DNA of 64,000 bases from an uncultured bacterium (GTDB taxonomy: Bacteria; Planctomycetota; UBA1135; GCA-002686595): contig CAJQPT010000064.1 of NCBI GenBank assembly GCA_905480285.1, forward strand, positions 17,899 through 81,898, given 5' to 3'. Below the pieces are notes generated by a model. The model made no database searches. It saw only the letters and a list, made by a program, of their open reading frames with translations, and was not told where the DNA came from. The position numbers and the translations under genes were made by a program. Shown here piece by piece: positions 9,010 to 18,701 of this stretch. Every line of letters begins with the position of its first letter. Within the stretch, counting starts at the first letter, position 1.

Positions 9010-9330
9010 TCAGTCCCCTGAGGGCTTGCTCTTCTTCTTCGAGGAGGACCCGCTCTTCGAGGACGAGTCGCTCTTCGGGGACGAGCCGCCGGACTCGGAG
9101 CTCTTCTTCTCCGCGGTATCGGCCTTCTTCGCGTCGTCGTAGCTCTTCGAGCGATAGTCCGTGACGTAGTACCCGGAGCCCTTGAAGACGAAGCCCGCTC
9201 CGGAGCCGATCAGGCGCTCAAGCTTCAGCTTCCCGCACTCCGGGCACTTGCGCATGACGCGATCGCTCATCATCTGGAACTCCTCGAACGTATGTCCGCA
9301 GGCGTTGCAGCGATAGTCGTACGTCGGCAT
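9010..9330 (-). CDS. FmdB-family zinc ribbon protein
   Basis: A 106-residue protein opening with MPTYDYRCNACGHTFE, the signature of the FmdB/CxxC_CXXC_SSSS family. Two CxxC pairs (CNAC, CPEC) should bind zinc. A middle segment ends FKGSGYYVTDYRS. The last 40 residues are a Ser/Lys/Gly-rich low-complexity tail. The family role is poorly known; regulation or protein quality control has been suggested. Its ATG overlaps the grpE stop (TGATG), so translation is probably coupled. Being last in a dnaJ-grpE-fmdB unit points to a link with protein folding. Confidence 0.9.
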   Translation of the reverse strand: MPTYDYRCNACGHTFEEFQMMSDRVMRKCPECGKLKLERLIGSGAGFVFKGSGYYVTDYRSKSYDDAKKADTAEKKSSESGGSSPKSDSSSKSGSSSKKKSKPSGD

Positions 9331-10046
9331 CAGGCGCTCCCCTCGACGCCCTCTTCAACGCCGCCGTTGTCAGCCGCCTCGGCGACCTCCTCGTGGGCCG
9401 TGTCTCCCGTGGAGCCGGCCCCGTCCGCGGGAGCCTCATCCGCGGGAGCCTCATCTGCAGGGGCCTCATCCGCAGGGGCATCGGGCGCTGCAGCGACTCG
9501 GACCTGAGCGAACCGGAGGACGGCCTCGCCGATGGTCCAGCCGCCGCGCACGACCTCGACGATCGTGCCGGGCTCATGCTCGTCGGTCTCGACAGTGGAG
9601 ACGGCCTGGTGCCGGCTGGGATCGAAGGCGCCCTCGGCGGTGACGGCCCTGACGTTCATCCTGTCGAACAGCGCCTGCAGCTGCTGGCGGGTCATCTCGA
9701 CCCCGACCTTGAGGTTCTTGGCCTCCTCGCTGGTGACCTCGAAGGCGAGCGCCATGTCGAGGTAGTCGAGGATAGTGACGGCCTCACCGAGGACCTCCGA
9801 CCGGGCGTTGGCCACGGCCGTGTCGATGTTGGTCTGCGCGTGGCGCCGGTGGTTCTGGAAGTCGGCCTGGAGCCGCATCCAGCGGTCCACGGCGTCGTCT
9901 CTCTCGCGGGCCAGCGTGAGCAGCGGATCCTCGTCCTCGACGACCTCCTCCACGGGGGCGTCTTGCGCCTCCGTGGAGGGCTCCTCGCTCGCGGGCTCTG
10001 CCTTCTTCTCGCTTCTCTTGCTCTTTCCGAATGCCATGGCGGTCAC
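9330..10046 (-). CDS. grpE: Nucleotide exchange factor GrpE
   Basis: Hsp70 nucleotide exchange factor (238 aa from the GTG at 10046; an ATG at 10037 would remove three residues). A charged N-terminus is followed by the coiled-coil region (ARERDDAVDRWMRLQADFQN) and the GrpE beta-domain (GAFDPSRHQAVSTVETDEHE, GTIVEVVRGGWTIGEAVLR). The C-terminus has an unusual tail of four PADEA-type 5-residue repeats encoded by tandem 15-bp units, then an acidic end. The GTG overlaps the dnaJ stop, indicating coupling. No dnaK is in the window. Confidence 0.95.
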   Translation of the reverse strand: MTAMAFGKSKRSEKKAEPASEEPSTEAQDAPVEEVVEDEDPLLTLARERDDAVDRWMRLQADFQNHRRHAQTNIDTAVANARSEVLGEAVTILDYLDMALAFEVTSEEAKNLKVGVEMTRQQLQALFDRMNVRAVTAEGAFDPSRHQAVSTVETDEHEPGTIVEVVRGGWTIGEAVLRFAQVRVAAAPDAPADEAPADEAPADEAPADGAGSTGDTAHEEVAEAADNGGVEEGVEGSA

Positions 10047-11170
10047 TTGAAGTACTCGGTGACGCGATCGAAGAACGACTTACGGCCGCTCGTCTCCCGG
10101 TCAATCTCCTGGAACTCCTCGAGCAGCTCGCGCTGCCGGTCGGTGATCTTCTTGGGCACCTCGCAGAAGACTCGCACGAGCTGGTCCCCGCGGGCGCGGC
10201 TGTCCAGGCGAGGCAGCCCTTGGCCGCGAAGGCGGAAGACCTTGCCGCTCTGGGTGCCGGCGGGCACGGTCATTTCGACCTTGCCGCGCAGGGTGGGGAT
10301 CTCGATCTTGTCCCCGAGCGCCAGCTGCGAGAAGGCGAAGGGGACCTCGGTCAGGACATCCGGCCCCGACCGCTGGAAGACGCGGTGCTCCTTCTCACGG
10401 ATCACGCAGTAGAGGTCGCCTCGCGGGGAGCCGTTCGCTCCGGCGTCGCCCTCGCCGGTGATGCGCAGCTGAACACCCTCCTCGACTCCCGCCGGGACCT
10501 GGATCTCGACCTCGGTGCGATCTTGGACGTTGCCGCTGCCGCTGCAGGACTGGCAGGGAGACTCGATCACCTCTCCGGCCCCGCGGCAGGAGGGGCAGGG
10601 GGAGGCCATCTGGAAGAAGCCCGCGCTGCGGGTCACCTGGCCGCTGCCGTTGCACGTCGAGCAGCGCGACTTGCCGGTACCCTTGCGCGCGCCGGATCCC
10701 GAGCAGGTCCCGCAGCCGTCCATGCGCTTGAGCGCGACCGTCTTGGACACGCCCTCGTCGATCTCTTCGAGGGTGAGGTCGAGGACAATGCGGAGGTCGC
10801 GGCCCCGCTGGGGCCCACGGCGCCGCCCGCCGCCGCCTCCGAACATGCTCCCGAAGCCGCCCGAGCCACCGAAGATGTCACCGAAGGCCGAGAAGATGTC
10901 ATCGACGTTGGTGAAGCCGCCCGCTCCGGCCCCGGCCCCCTGATCGAAGGCCTGGTGCCCGAACTGGTCGTATCGGGGCCGCTTCTCCGCGTCGCCCACG
11001 ACGTCATAGGCCTCGGCCGCCTCCTTGAAGCTGGCCTCCGCGTCGGCGTCGTCGGGGTTCTGATCGGGGTGGTACTTGAGGGCGAGCTTGCGGTACGCCT
11101 TCTTGATGTCACCTGCCGGAGCGTCCTTGGGGACGCCGAGCACCTCGTAGTAGTCGCGCTTCTGGCTCAT
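10043..11170 (-). CDS. dnaJ: Chaperone protein DnaJ
   Basis: Type I Hsp40 co-chaperone (375 aa, normal length). It has an N-terminal J-domain with HPD at residues 34-36, a Gly/Phe-rich linker (FGGSGGFGSMFGGGGG), a zinc-binding region with four CxxCxGxG-type repeats (CGTCSGSG, CSTCNGSG, CPSCRGAG, CQSCSGSG), and C-terminal substrate-binding domains. It stimulates DnaK ATPase activity in the cytoplasm. It is first in a minus-strand unit with grpE and fmdB, and two hairpins separate it from groEL1 upstream. I saw no CIRCE element in front of it. Confidence 0.97.
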   Translation of the reverse strand: MSQKRDYYEVLGVPKDAPAGDIKKAYRKLALKYHPDQNPDDADAEASFKEAAEAYDVVGDAEKRPRYDQFGHQAFDQGAGAGAGGFTNVDDIFSAFGDIFGGSGGFGSMFGGGGGRRRGPQRGRDLRIVLDLTLEEIDEGVSKTVALKRMDGCGTCSGSGARKGTGKSRCSTCNGSGQVTRSAGFFQMASPCPSCRGAGEVIESPCQSCSGSGNVQDRTEVEIQVPAGVEEGVQLRITGEGDAGANGSPRGDLYCVIREKEHRVFQRSGPDVLTEVPFAFSQLALGDKIEIPTLRGKVEMTVPAGTQSGKVFRLRGQGLPRLDSRARGDQLVRVFCEVPKKITDRQRELLEEFQEIDRETSGRKSFFDRVTEYFK

Positions 11171-11220
11171 CGGGGCGATTCGGTCGGGGACGGCTGTGAC
11201 TGGAGGCGGTGCAAATGGGA

Positions 11221-11258
11221 GCCGGGCGGCGGGACGGGAGTCCGTCCCGCCGCCCGGC
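11221..11258 (-). terminator. Strong hairpin terminator after groEL1
   Basis: A perfect 17-bp G+C-rich stem (11221-11237 with 11242-11258) and a 4-base GAGT loop lie 33 bases past the groEL1 stop, before dnaJ. This separates the groEL and dnaJ transcription units or lowers read-through between them. Confidence 0.75.
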
Positions 11259-11266
11259 GCTGAGGG

Positions 11267-11286
11267 TCGCGGCCGTGTGGCCGCGA
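11267..11286 (-). terminator. Second small hairpin just after the groEL1 stop
   Basis: A perfect 8-bp stem (TCGCGGCC / GGCCGCGA) with a GTGT loop lies 5 bases past the groEL1 stop. It may add to termination or protect the 3' end of the transcript. Confidence 0.45.
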
Positions 11287-11290
11287 GCGA

Positions 11291-12892
11291 TCAGGCGACC
11301 GACCCCTCGATGGAGTGGTCGTTCTTGAGGTCCGTGATCATCGAGTCCGTCGTCAGGAGCAGGCCTGAGATTGACGCGGCGTTCTGCAGCGCGCTGCGCA
11401 CCACCTTCGCCGGGTCAATGACGCCGGCCTTGAACATGTCCTCGTACTCGCCCGTGAGCGCGTTGTACCCCGTGGACTTGCCCTTCTCTCGGACCATCTC
11501 CGCGACGACCGAACCGTCGACGCCCGCGTTCTCGGCGATCTGCCGGATCGGGGCCTCGAGGGCGCGCTCGATGATGAGCGCGCCGAACTTCTCGTCGCCC
11601 TTGTAGCGGCCCTCGGCCACGGCAGAGGAGGCGCGCAACAGGGCGACTCCGCCGCCCGGCACGATGCCCTCTTCGATGGCGGCACGGGTGGCATTGAGGG
11701 CGTCCTCGACGCGGTCCTTGCGCTCCTTCATCTCGGCCTCGGTCTTGCCGCCGACCTTGATGACGGCGACGCCGCCGGTGAGCTTCGCGAGGCGCTCCTC
11801 GAGCTTCTCCTTGTCGTAGTCCGAGGTCGACTTCTCGATCTGGACCCGGATCTGAGCGGCGCGCTCGGAGACGGCCTTCTTCTTCCCGGAGCCCTGGATG
11901 ATCGTGGTCGAGTCCTTGGAGACGACGACGCGGCTAGCGTGGCCGAAGTGCTCGGCGGTGACGCTCTCCAGGGGCATCCCCAGCTCGTCCGTGATCGCGG
12001 TCCCGCCGGTGAGGGCGGCGATGTCCTCGAGGTACGACTTGCGACGCTCGCCGAAGCCGGGCGCCTTCACGGCGGCGACGTTGAGGACGTTCTTGAGGCG
12101 GTTGATGACGAGGGCCGTGAGGGCCTCGCCTTCGATGTCTTCAGCGATGATCAGCAGCGGCTTACCCGTGCGCATGGCGGCCTCGAGGGCAGGCACCAGC
12201 TCGCGGACCGTCGAGATCTTCTTGTTGCAAATGAAGATGTGGACGTCCTCGTACTCAGCGACGAGCTTCGAGAGGTCCGTCGCGAAGTAAGGCGAGAGGT
12301 AGCCCTTGTCGAACTCCATTCCCTCGACGTGGTCGAGGAGGGTGTCGATGCCCTTGTTCTCCTCGACGGTGATCACGCCCTCATTGCCAACCTTGTCGAA
12401 GGCCTCGGCCAGGAGCTCACCCGTCTCGGGGTCGTTGTTCGCGGAGATCGTCGCGACAGCGGCTTTGTCGGCTTTCGACTTGATGTTCCGCGACTGGGAT
12501 GCGATCGAGGCGACGGCGGCCTGGACGGCCTTGTCGATGCCGGACCGCAGGGCGATGGTGGACACCCCCGTGGCGGCGTACTTGAGGCCCTCGTTGAAGA
12601 TGGCCGAGGCGAGCACCGTCGCGGTGGTCGTGCCGTCACCGGCGATGTCGTTGGTCTTGTTGGCGACCTCGAGCACGAGCTTCGCGCCCATGTTCTCGAA
12701 CGGATCAACGTGCTCGATTTCCTTGGCGACGGAGACGCCGTCCTTTGTCACGTGCGGGGAGCCGAAGCTCTTCTGCAGGATGACGTTTCGACCGGCGGGG
12801 CCGAGGGTGACGCGCACCGTCTTGGCGAGCTTCTCGATGCCCGCCTTCATCTTCTGACGAGCGGCGTCGTCGAACATGATTTGCTTGGCCAT
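11291..12892 (-). CDS. groEL1: Chaperonin GroEL, copy 1 (no GGM tail)
   Basis: 60-kDa chaperonin subunit (533 aa). The N-terminus [20 protein letters not shown], the nucleotide loop [12 protein letters not shown] and the motif [10 protein letters not shown] are canonical. The C-terminus ends [10 protein letters not shown] and lacks the Gly-Met repeat tail of classical GroEL. The start has a good ribosome binding site (AAGAAGGAAC). The gene lies 66 bases downstream of groEL2 on the same strand. The two proteins are clearly divergent in sequence, so they may have specialised. No groES is in the window. Confidence 0.97.
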   Translation of the reverse strand: MAKQIMFDDAARQKMKAGIEKLAKTVRVTLGPAGRNVILQKSFGSPHVTKDGVSVAKEIEHVDPFENMGAKLVLEVANKTNDIAGDGTTTATVLASAIFNEGLKYAATGVSTIALRSGIDKAVQAAVASIASQSRNIKSKADKAAVATISANNDPETGELLAEAFDKVGNEGVITVEENKGIDTLLDHVEGMEFDKGYLSPYFATDLSKLVAEYEDVHIFICNKKISTVRELVPALEAAMRTGKPLLIIAEDIEGEALTALVINRLKNVLNVAAVKAPGFGERRKSYLEDIAALTGGTAITDELGMPLESVTAEHFGHASRVVVSKDSTTIIQGSGKKKAVSERAAQIRVQIEKSTSDYDKEKLEERLAKLTGGVAVIKVGGKTEAEMKERKDRVEDALNATRAAIEEGIVPGGGVALLRASSAVAEGRYKGDEKFGALIIERALEAPIRQIAENAGVDGSVVAEMVREKGKSTGYNALTGEYEDMFKAGVIDPAKVVRSALQNAASISGLLLTTDSMITDLKNDHSIEGSVA

Positions 12893-12958
12893 TTGGTGTT
12901 CCTTCTTTGGTGTTGGTGATCTGTGTGTACGGGGGGGGAGTTGGGGAGGGGCGCGGGA

Positions 12959-14626
<1,668 letters not shown>

Positions 14627-15143
14627 GGGTGTCTGAGCTTTCTGTGTACGGGGAGTCGGGGAGCGGCACCGCGGAGCGCGGCGCGCGCGAGTTCGGGAGC
14701 CGGGGTGGGTACGCCCGGCCAGGGGAGGGCCGAGTGCAAAGGGCGTGCCGAACCCAGATGGGGCCGCTCTGGGCCTCTGGCGCTGCCGAAGTGGCAGGGC
14801 GCCCGCTCCGCCCACGGGGGCGCTGCCGATTTGACCGCTCCTGACTGCTTCTGCCCGCTCCTGACTGGGCCAGCGGTGCCTGGGCCCCGCTGGAGGCGGG
14901 AGCTGGGCCGTGATGGTGGGGGCGGCGCTGCTGATCTGGAAGGGCGGTCTGGGGGGGGCTGAGGACCCCGAGGCTCCAGGCTTGGGGCGGACGCGGATTG
15001 CCCCTTGGCTTCGGGTTGCCCCGAGCGGGTAGGTTGGGCCGCCCCCGAGCACCTGCTCGACAGGATTCCATGGCCAATCTCGCCCTGAAGCCCACTCCCG
15101 CGCGGTCACTGGCGCTCCGATGGCGTGACCCGGTGGTGTCCCC
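14627..15143. other. Spacer between divergent groEL2 and methyltransferase genes
   Basis: About 517 bases with no convincing gene; the open frames here are antisense or out-of-register extensions. It should carry the groEL2 promoter. I searched by eye for a CIRCE inverted repeat and found none. It contains a 20-bp direct repeat (listed separately) and long G-rich runs. Confidence 0.5.
14835..14874. repeat. Two tandem 20-bp copies in the groEL2 upstream region
   Basis: Copies at 14835 and 14855 share CCGCTCCTGACTG and then diverge. This is part of the wider pattern of short tandem duplications in spacers of this window. Confidence 0.65.
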
Positions 15144-15989
15144 GTGAGCTCCGAGCGCGGAGAGGGCGGGTCCCCCGATCGGCCGGCCCCGGAGGTCTTG
15201 GGTGGGGAGGACCTGGCTGGGATCGCCGCGGAGAAGCTGCCCCATGAGGAGGAGCACCTCGCCGCGCTGGAGCGCATGGCCGGGCTGGAGCCTTACTACC
15301 GCTGGGTCGCGGAGCTCGCCGAGGCCATGAACGGAGGGCCGCTGGGGTCGCGGGTCCTCGACGCGGGGTGCGGCATCGGGAACTTCGTGGAGATCATGAG
15401 GCATCGAGCCGAGGAGGTGCTCGCCGTCGATCTCTCGCCCTTGAACGTGGCGGTCCTCGAGCGCCGCTTCGAGGGAGTGGCTGGCGTCGAGGTGCTCCAG
15501 ACCGACCTGGACGCCCAGCGAGAGGAGCTCCGGGCGCGTGATGTGGAGGCCGTCGTATGCCTGGATGTCCTCGAACACATCCAGGACGATCTCTCGTTGC
15601 TGAGGAGCTTCGCGGGGATCCTGCCGCCTGGCGGGAGGCTCTTCATCAAGGTCCCCGCTCACCAGTGGCTCTTCGGGTCCGTGGACGTCGCCTCCGATCA
15701 CCTGCGCCGCTACAGCCGCAGGGACCTCGTCTCCAGGGTGACGGAGGCGGGGTTCACGGTCCGCGCCGCTCGCTACATGAACCTCGCGGGCGTCGGCCCT
15801 TACCTCTTGAAGAGTCGCATCCTGCGTCGCGGCTCGACGTTCTCCAGCTCGTTCAACGAGCGGCAGCTGCGCTGGATCAAGCGCTCCATCGGCGCCTTCC
15901 GTGCGGTCGATCACCTCACGGGCTGGGCCGGGCCGGGCGGCGGCCCTCCGGTCGGGCAGTCCGTGGTCCTGCTCGCCACTCGGCCCTGA
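15144..15989 (+). CDS. Class I SAM-dependent methyltransferase
   Basis: A 281-residue protein with a class I methyltransferase core. Motif I is VLDAGCGIGNFVE near residues 71-83, the acidic strand-2 end is VLAVDLSPLN, and motif IV is VVCLDVLEHIQDDL near residue 136. This pattern resembles the UbiE/Methyltransf_11 or _23 families acting on small molecules or lipids. The GTG start at 15144 gives a Pro/Gly-rich N-terminus that may be disordered. The later segment SDHLRRYSRRDLVSRVTEAG also recurs in such enzymes. Substrate unknown. Confidence 0.85.
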   Translation: MSSERGEGGSPDRPAPEVLGGEDLAGIAAEKLPHEEEHLAALERMAGLEPYYRWVAELAEAMNGGPLGSRVLDAGCGIGNFVEIMRHRAEEVLAVDLSPLNVAVLERRFEGVAGVEVLQTDLDAQREELRARDVEAVVCLDVLEHIQDDLSLLRSFAGILPPGGRLFIKVPAHQWLFGSVDVASDHLRRYSRRDLVSRVTEAGFTVRAARYMNLAGVGPYLLKSRILRRGSTFSSSFNERQLRWIKRSIGAFRAVDHLTGWAGPGGGPPVGQSVVLLATRP

Positions 15990-16042
15990 TCCGCCCGCGG
16001 ACGGTCCAGGGCTCGACGGGTGCCATCGGGGCCGCGGCAGCC

Positions 16043-16048
16043 TACGAT
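16043..16048 (+). promoter_or_regulatory. Candidate -10 element (TACGAT) of a leaderless transcript
   Basis: TACGAT lies 6 bases before the ATG at 16055, with no Shine-Dalgarno sequence between. Transcription would be expected to start at the ATG. Confidence 0.4.
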
Positions 16049-16054
16049 GACCCC

Positions 16055-17335
16055 ATGAATACGACCGAGGGCCCCTGTTTTCCCCTGCTCCTCGCGCTCC
16101 TCTTCTCTGCGCTACTGCCGACGACCGCCGTCGGCCAGGATCAGGACGACGCTGAACCCTCGGCGATCTCGGAGTCCGATCCGCGCGTGGTGCTGGAGGA
16201 CCTCGCGGGTGAGCTGACCTACCGCGCCGTGGACGCGGCGCCGCTCAGGAGTCTCGTCGAGGCCGGAGCAGCGTTCGCTCGCTTCGAAGGACTCGCCCCC
16301 GTGGAGAGCGCTGGCCGCACCGCGGGTGCGAGCGTGGCCTCCCTCGGCCTGGCCGGCGGGGACCGCCTGCGGGCCGTGATCCGCGGCGGTGAGGGCGACG
16401 TCCTCGACGTCGAGCTCCGGCCAGGCGTGGTCGTGGCGCTCTCGGTGGACTCGATCCGCTCCATCGTTCACCCCTCACGAATCCCGGACTCCGTCACGGA
16501 GAGCCCCGCGGCGGGGCCCCCTGAGGATGGCGACCGCCTCTATCTCGTCGCGGCCAACGGGCTCGATCGCGCGCAGGGGTTCGTCGAGTCGTTCTCCATG
16601 GAGGGCGTCGCCTTCTTCGACGAGCGGCTGGGCCAGCGCACCTACGCCTGGGACCGGGTCGCCGCGCTCTTTGTCGCGCCCCTCGACGAGGGCGGTCCGG
16701 AGCCGTTGGAGAGCGAAGGCGCGGGGGAGCGGGTCGCGGTCACCCTCGTCGGAGGCGGCCGGATCAGCGGTGCTCTCGTTCAGCTCGGCCCGCCCGCCGA
16801 GGGCGTACAGCTTCGGATCGGCGGCGGCGCCCCGGTGCAGCTGCCAGGGTCCATCGTCACCGAGGTCTCGCTGGATGACGGCTCGTTCCGGTTCCTTGGA
16901 GACGTGGTCCCCAGCGAGCGGGGGAGCTCGTCGCCCTTCGGCGATGAACTGGGATTTGTCTGGCCCATGCGCGTGGACCGGAACTGCCGGGGCGGGCTGC
17001 TCTCTGTGGGAGGCGAGGTCTACGACCGCGGGCTCGGCGTCCACGCACCCAGCCGGGTCGCCTGGGACCTCGCGGGCGAGTGGTCGTCCATACGCCTGAT
17101 GTGTGGGGTCGACGACTCTGGCCAGAGCGGCGCCCGTTCGGGGGCCGTGCGCTTCCGCGTCATCGGCGATGGGAAGACCCTCTGGGAGAGCGACGTGCTC
17201 CGGACGGGGTTGGCGGCCGCCAGGACGCCCTCCATCTCGCTCGAAGGCGTTCAGCAGCTCACCCTCGAAGTGGACCCCGCAGGCGACTTTGTGCTGGATC
17301 GGGCCAACTGGATACGACCCATGCTGCTTCGGTGA
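16055..17335 (+). CDS. Exported protein with C-terminal NPCBM-like domain
   Basis: A 426-residue protein with a signal peptide (LLLALLFSALLPTTAVGQ). The C-terminal 140 residues fit an NPCBM-type carbohydrate-binding fold. Key features are YDRGLGVHAPSRVAWDLAG near residues 325-345 and WSSIRLMCGVDDS, where the conserved GLG-H-A pattern and calcium-site-like acidic residues appear. The middle region has repeated short beta segments (GDRLYLVAANGLDRAQGFVE) and is unassigned. Such proteins in Planctomycetota are often linked to polysaccharide handling at the cell envelope. The ATG at 16055 is chosen because the signal peptide follows it. Confidence 0.8.
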   Translation: MNTTEGPCFPLLLALLFSALLPTTAVGQDQDDAEPSAISESDPRVVLEDLAGELTYRAVDAAPLRSLVEAGAAFARFEGLAPVESAGRTAGASVASLGLAGGDRLRAVIRGGEGDVLDVELRPGVVVALSVDSIRSIVHPSRIPDSVTESPAAGPPEDGDRLYLVAANGLDRAQGFVESFSMEGVAFFDERLGQRTYAWDRVAALFVAPLDEGGPEPLESEGAGERVAVTLVGGGRISGALVQLGPPAEGVQLRIGGGAPVQLPGSIVTEVSLDDGSFRFLGDVVPSERGSSSPFGDELGFVWPMRVDRNCRGGLLSVGGEVYDRGLGVHAPSRVAWDLAGEWSSIRLMCGVDDSGQSGARSGAVRFRVIGDGKTLWESDVLRTGLAAARTPSISLEGVQQLTLEVDPAGDFVLDRANWIRPMLLR

Positions 17336-17395
17336 GCTTACCGAGCCGGCGCGCGGACGGGCCCACGCCTCGGCGTGGACCGTCAGCGGGGTCTC

Positions 17396-17467
17396 GGCAA
17401 ACTCAGGAACCCCGGCAGACCCAGGATCCCCGGCAAAATCAGGATCCCCGGCAAGAATCAGGATCCG
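17396..17467. repeat. Four tandem 18-bp units overlapping the end of the GGDEF gene
   Basis: Copies at 17396, 17414, 17432 and 17450; the third is GGCAAAATCAGGATCCCC. The last copy contains the stop codon (17458-17460) and final codons of the minus-strand GGDEF gene, so the array grew exactly at the gene end. Read on the minus strand, the unit resembles the 18-bp unit at 36007 (shared GAYCCTGA and GCCGGG). Confidence 0.9.
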
Positions 17468-18450
17468 ACGGCGGCGGCCTCGTGGTTGTCGTCTGTCCCG
17501 AGGCTGCGGAAGTAGACGCCCTGATTTCCCCCGCGCCTCTTGGCCGCGTGAAGGGCTTGCTCGGCGTGGAGGCGGAGCTCTTCGAGGGTCCCGAGATCCC
17601 CGCCGTCGTATGTCTCGAAGCCAAGGCTCGCGGAGACCCGAATCGAGCGACGCGGGTCGCCGCGGCGCTGATCGACGTAGGGGCGTAGGCCGGAGGGAGG
17701 GCCGCTGAGCCCGCGAATGCGGGCCGCGAGCCTGGCCACCACCCGGGCCGCGTCGACCCTCGACGTGAAGGGCAGGATGAGCGCGAATTCGTCGCCGCCC
17801 AGGCGCCCGCCGATGTCCTCCTCACGCAGGCTGGTCCGGATGGTCTCCCCCGCCCGGGAGATGACCTCGTCGCCGACCGTGTGATCGAAGTCCTTGTTCA
17901 CGCGACCGAAGTCGTCGAGGTCGATGAGGATCAGGGCCAGCTCGAGCCGGTGTCGCTGCGTCGCTGAGAAGTGCTCGCGCAGCCGCTCCCCGAAGGGCCG
18001 GGGGCGAAGCAGCCCGGTGAGGTCGTCGTGCGAGGCCTGGTAGCGGGCCTTGTCCAGCTGGTGGAGCACATCAGCTCGCTCCAGGAGCTGCTCGGCACGG
18101 AGCAGGAACTCCTCCACCGGGGCATCGGCGCGCACAAGATCCCAGGGGATGCCCCTGATGGACCGGCCGGCGATGATGGCCGACATGGCGTCCTCGTCGT
18201 CGATGACGAGCAGCAGGGGGATCGGACGGGGCCGGGCGAGAGCCTGCGGCAGCTGGTCGCGGGCGAGGCCCTCCAGCTGATCGCGCTCGAGGATCAGGAG
18301 CTCCACCTCGCCGCGCTCGATCAGGTTGAGCGTGGTCTCTGGCGTCGAGCTCGGGACCAGCTCCAGCCCCAGGGCCTCGAGCGGGCGCAGGGCCTCGCGG
18401 AGTCCTGAGGCGCCGTGGTCGGCGATGAGCAGGCGGGTGGGGAGGGTCAC
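17458..18450 (-). CDS. Diguanylate cyclase with degenerate receiver domain
   Basis: Makes the second messenger c-di-GMP. The C-terminal GGDEF domain has an intact GGDEF near residues 218-222 and an inhibitory I-site REED five residues before it. The preceding helix has the standard SHDDLTGL motif. The N-terminal 120 residues fit a receiver fold (TRLLIADHGASGLREALRPL), but the phosphoacceptor position reads LLILERD (Glu in place of Asp) and the conserved Lys is missing (VRADAP), so it is likely a pseudo-receiver. The start is uncertain: the frame is open from 18639. The GTG at 18450 is preferred because a TACAAT -10-like box covers the ATG at 18507. Confidence 0.88.
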   Translation of the reverse strand: MTLPTRLLIADHGASGLREALRPLEALGLELVPSSTPETTLNLIERGEVELLILERDQLEGLARDQLPQALARPRPIPLLLVIDDEDAMSAIIAGRSIRGIPWDLVRADAPVEEFLLRAEQLLERADVLHQLDKARYQASHDDLTGLLRPRPFGERLREHFSATQRHRLELALILIDLDDFGRVNKDFDHTVGDEVISRAGETIRTSLREEDIGGRLGGDEFALILPFTSRVDAARVVARLAARIRGLSGPPSGLRPYVDQRRGDPRRSIRVSASLGFETYDGGDLGTLEELRLHAEQALHAAKRRGGNQGVYFRSLGTDDNHEAAAVGS

Positions 18451-18513
18451 GGTGAGGGTGGGGCGGAGGCGGCGACTGGCCAGCCTCTCCACCCTATGAC
18501 AACGCATTGTAGC

Positions 18514-18563
18514 CCCGATCCCCTGGCTTGCCCGATCCCCTGGCTTGACGGGCTCCTGGCTTG
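18514..18563. repeat. Three tandem 16-17-bp units between GGDEF gene and rpsB
   Basis: Copies at 18514 and 18531 are identical (CCCGATCCCCTGGCTTG), followed by a 16-base relative at 18548 and a partial fourth. The array lies between the divergent GGDEF gene and rpsB. Confidence 0.85.
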
Positions 18564-18612
18564 ACGGGTCTCCGGGGGGGACACCCCCCTCGAGGCCTGG
18601 ATCTTGGAAAGC

Positions 18613-18640
18613 TGGACTTTCAGGGGCCCCCCCGTACACT
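18613..18640 (+). promoter_or_regulatory. Candidate promoter for the rpsB-tsf unit
   Basis: TGGACT (18613-18618) and TACACT (18635-18640) are separated by 16 bases, compatible with a sigma-70-type promoter. The start site would be about 55 bases before the rpsB ATG. Confidence 0.45.
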
Positions 18641-18701
18641 CTTCCGCTCGTTTCCGGCCGTCTCGTTTGGCGACCGGGCTTCCCCCTGTTTCGAGGACCC
18701 C

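Noticed and set aside
14627..15277. Upstream extension of the groEL2 frame to 15277
   Set aside because: The extra 217 residues are Pro/Arg-rich with no chaperonin similarity; the canonical start is at 14626.
15557..16054. Upstream extension of the NPCBM-like protein
   Set aside because: It overlaps the methyltransferase gene in another frame; the signal peptide begins at 16055.
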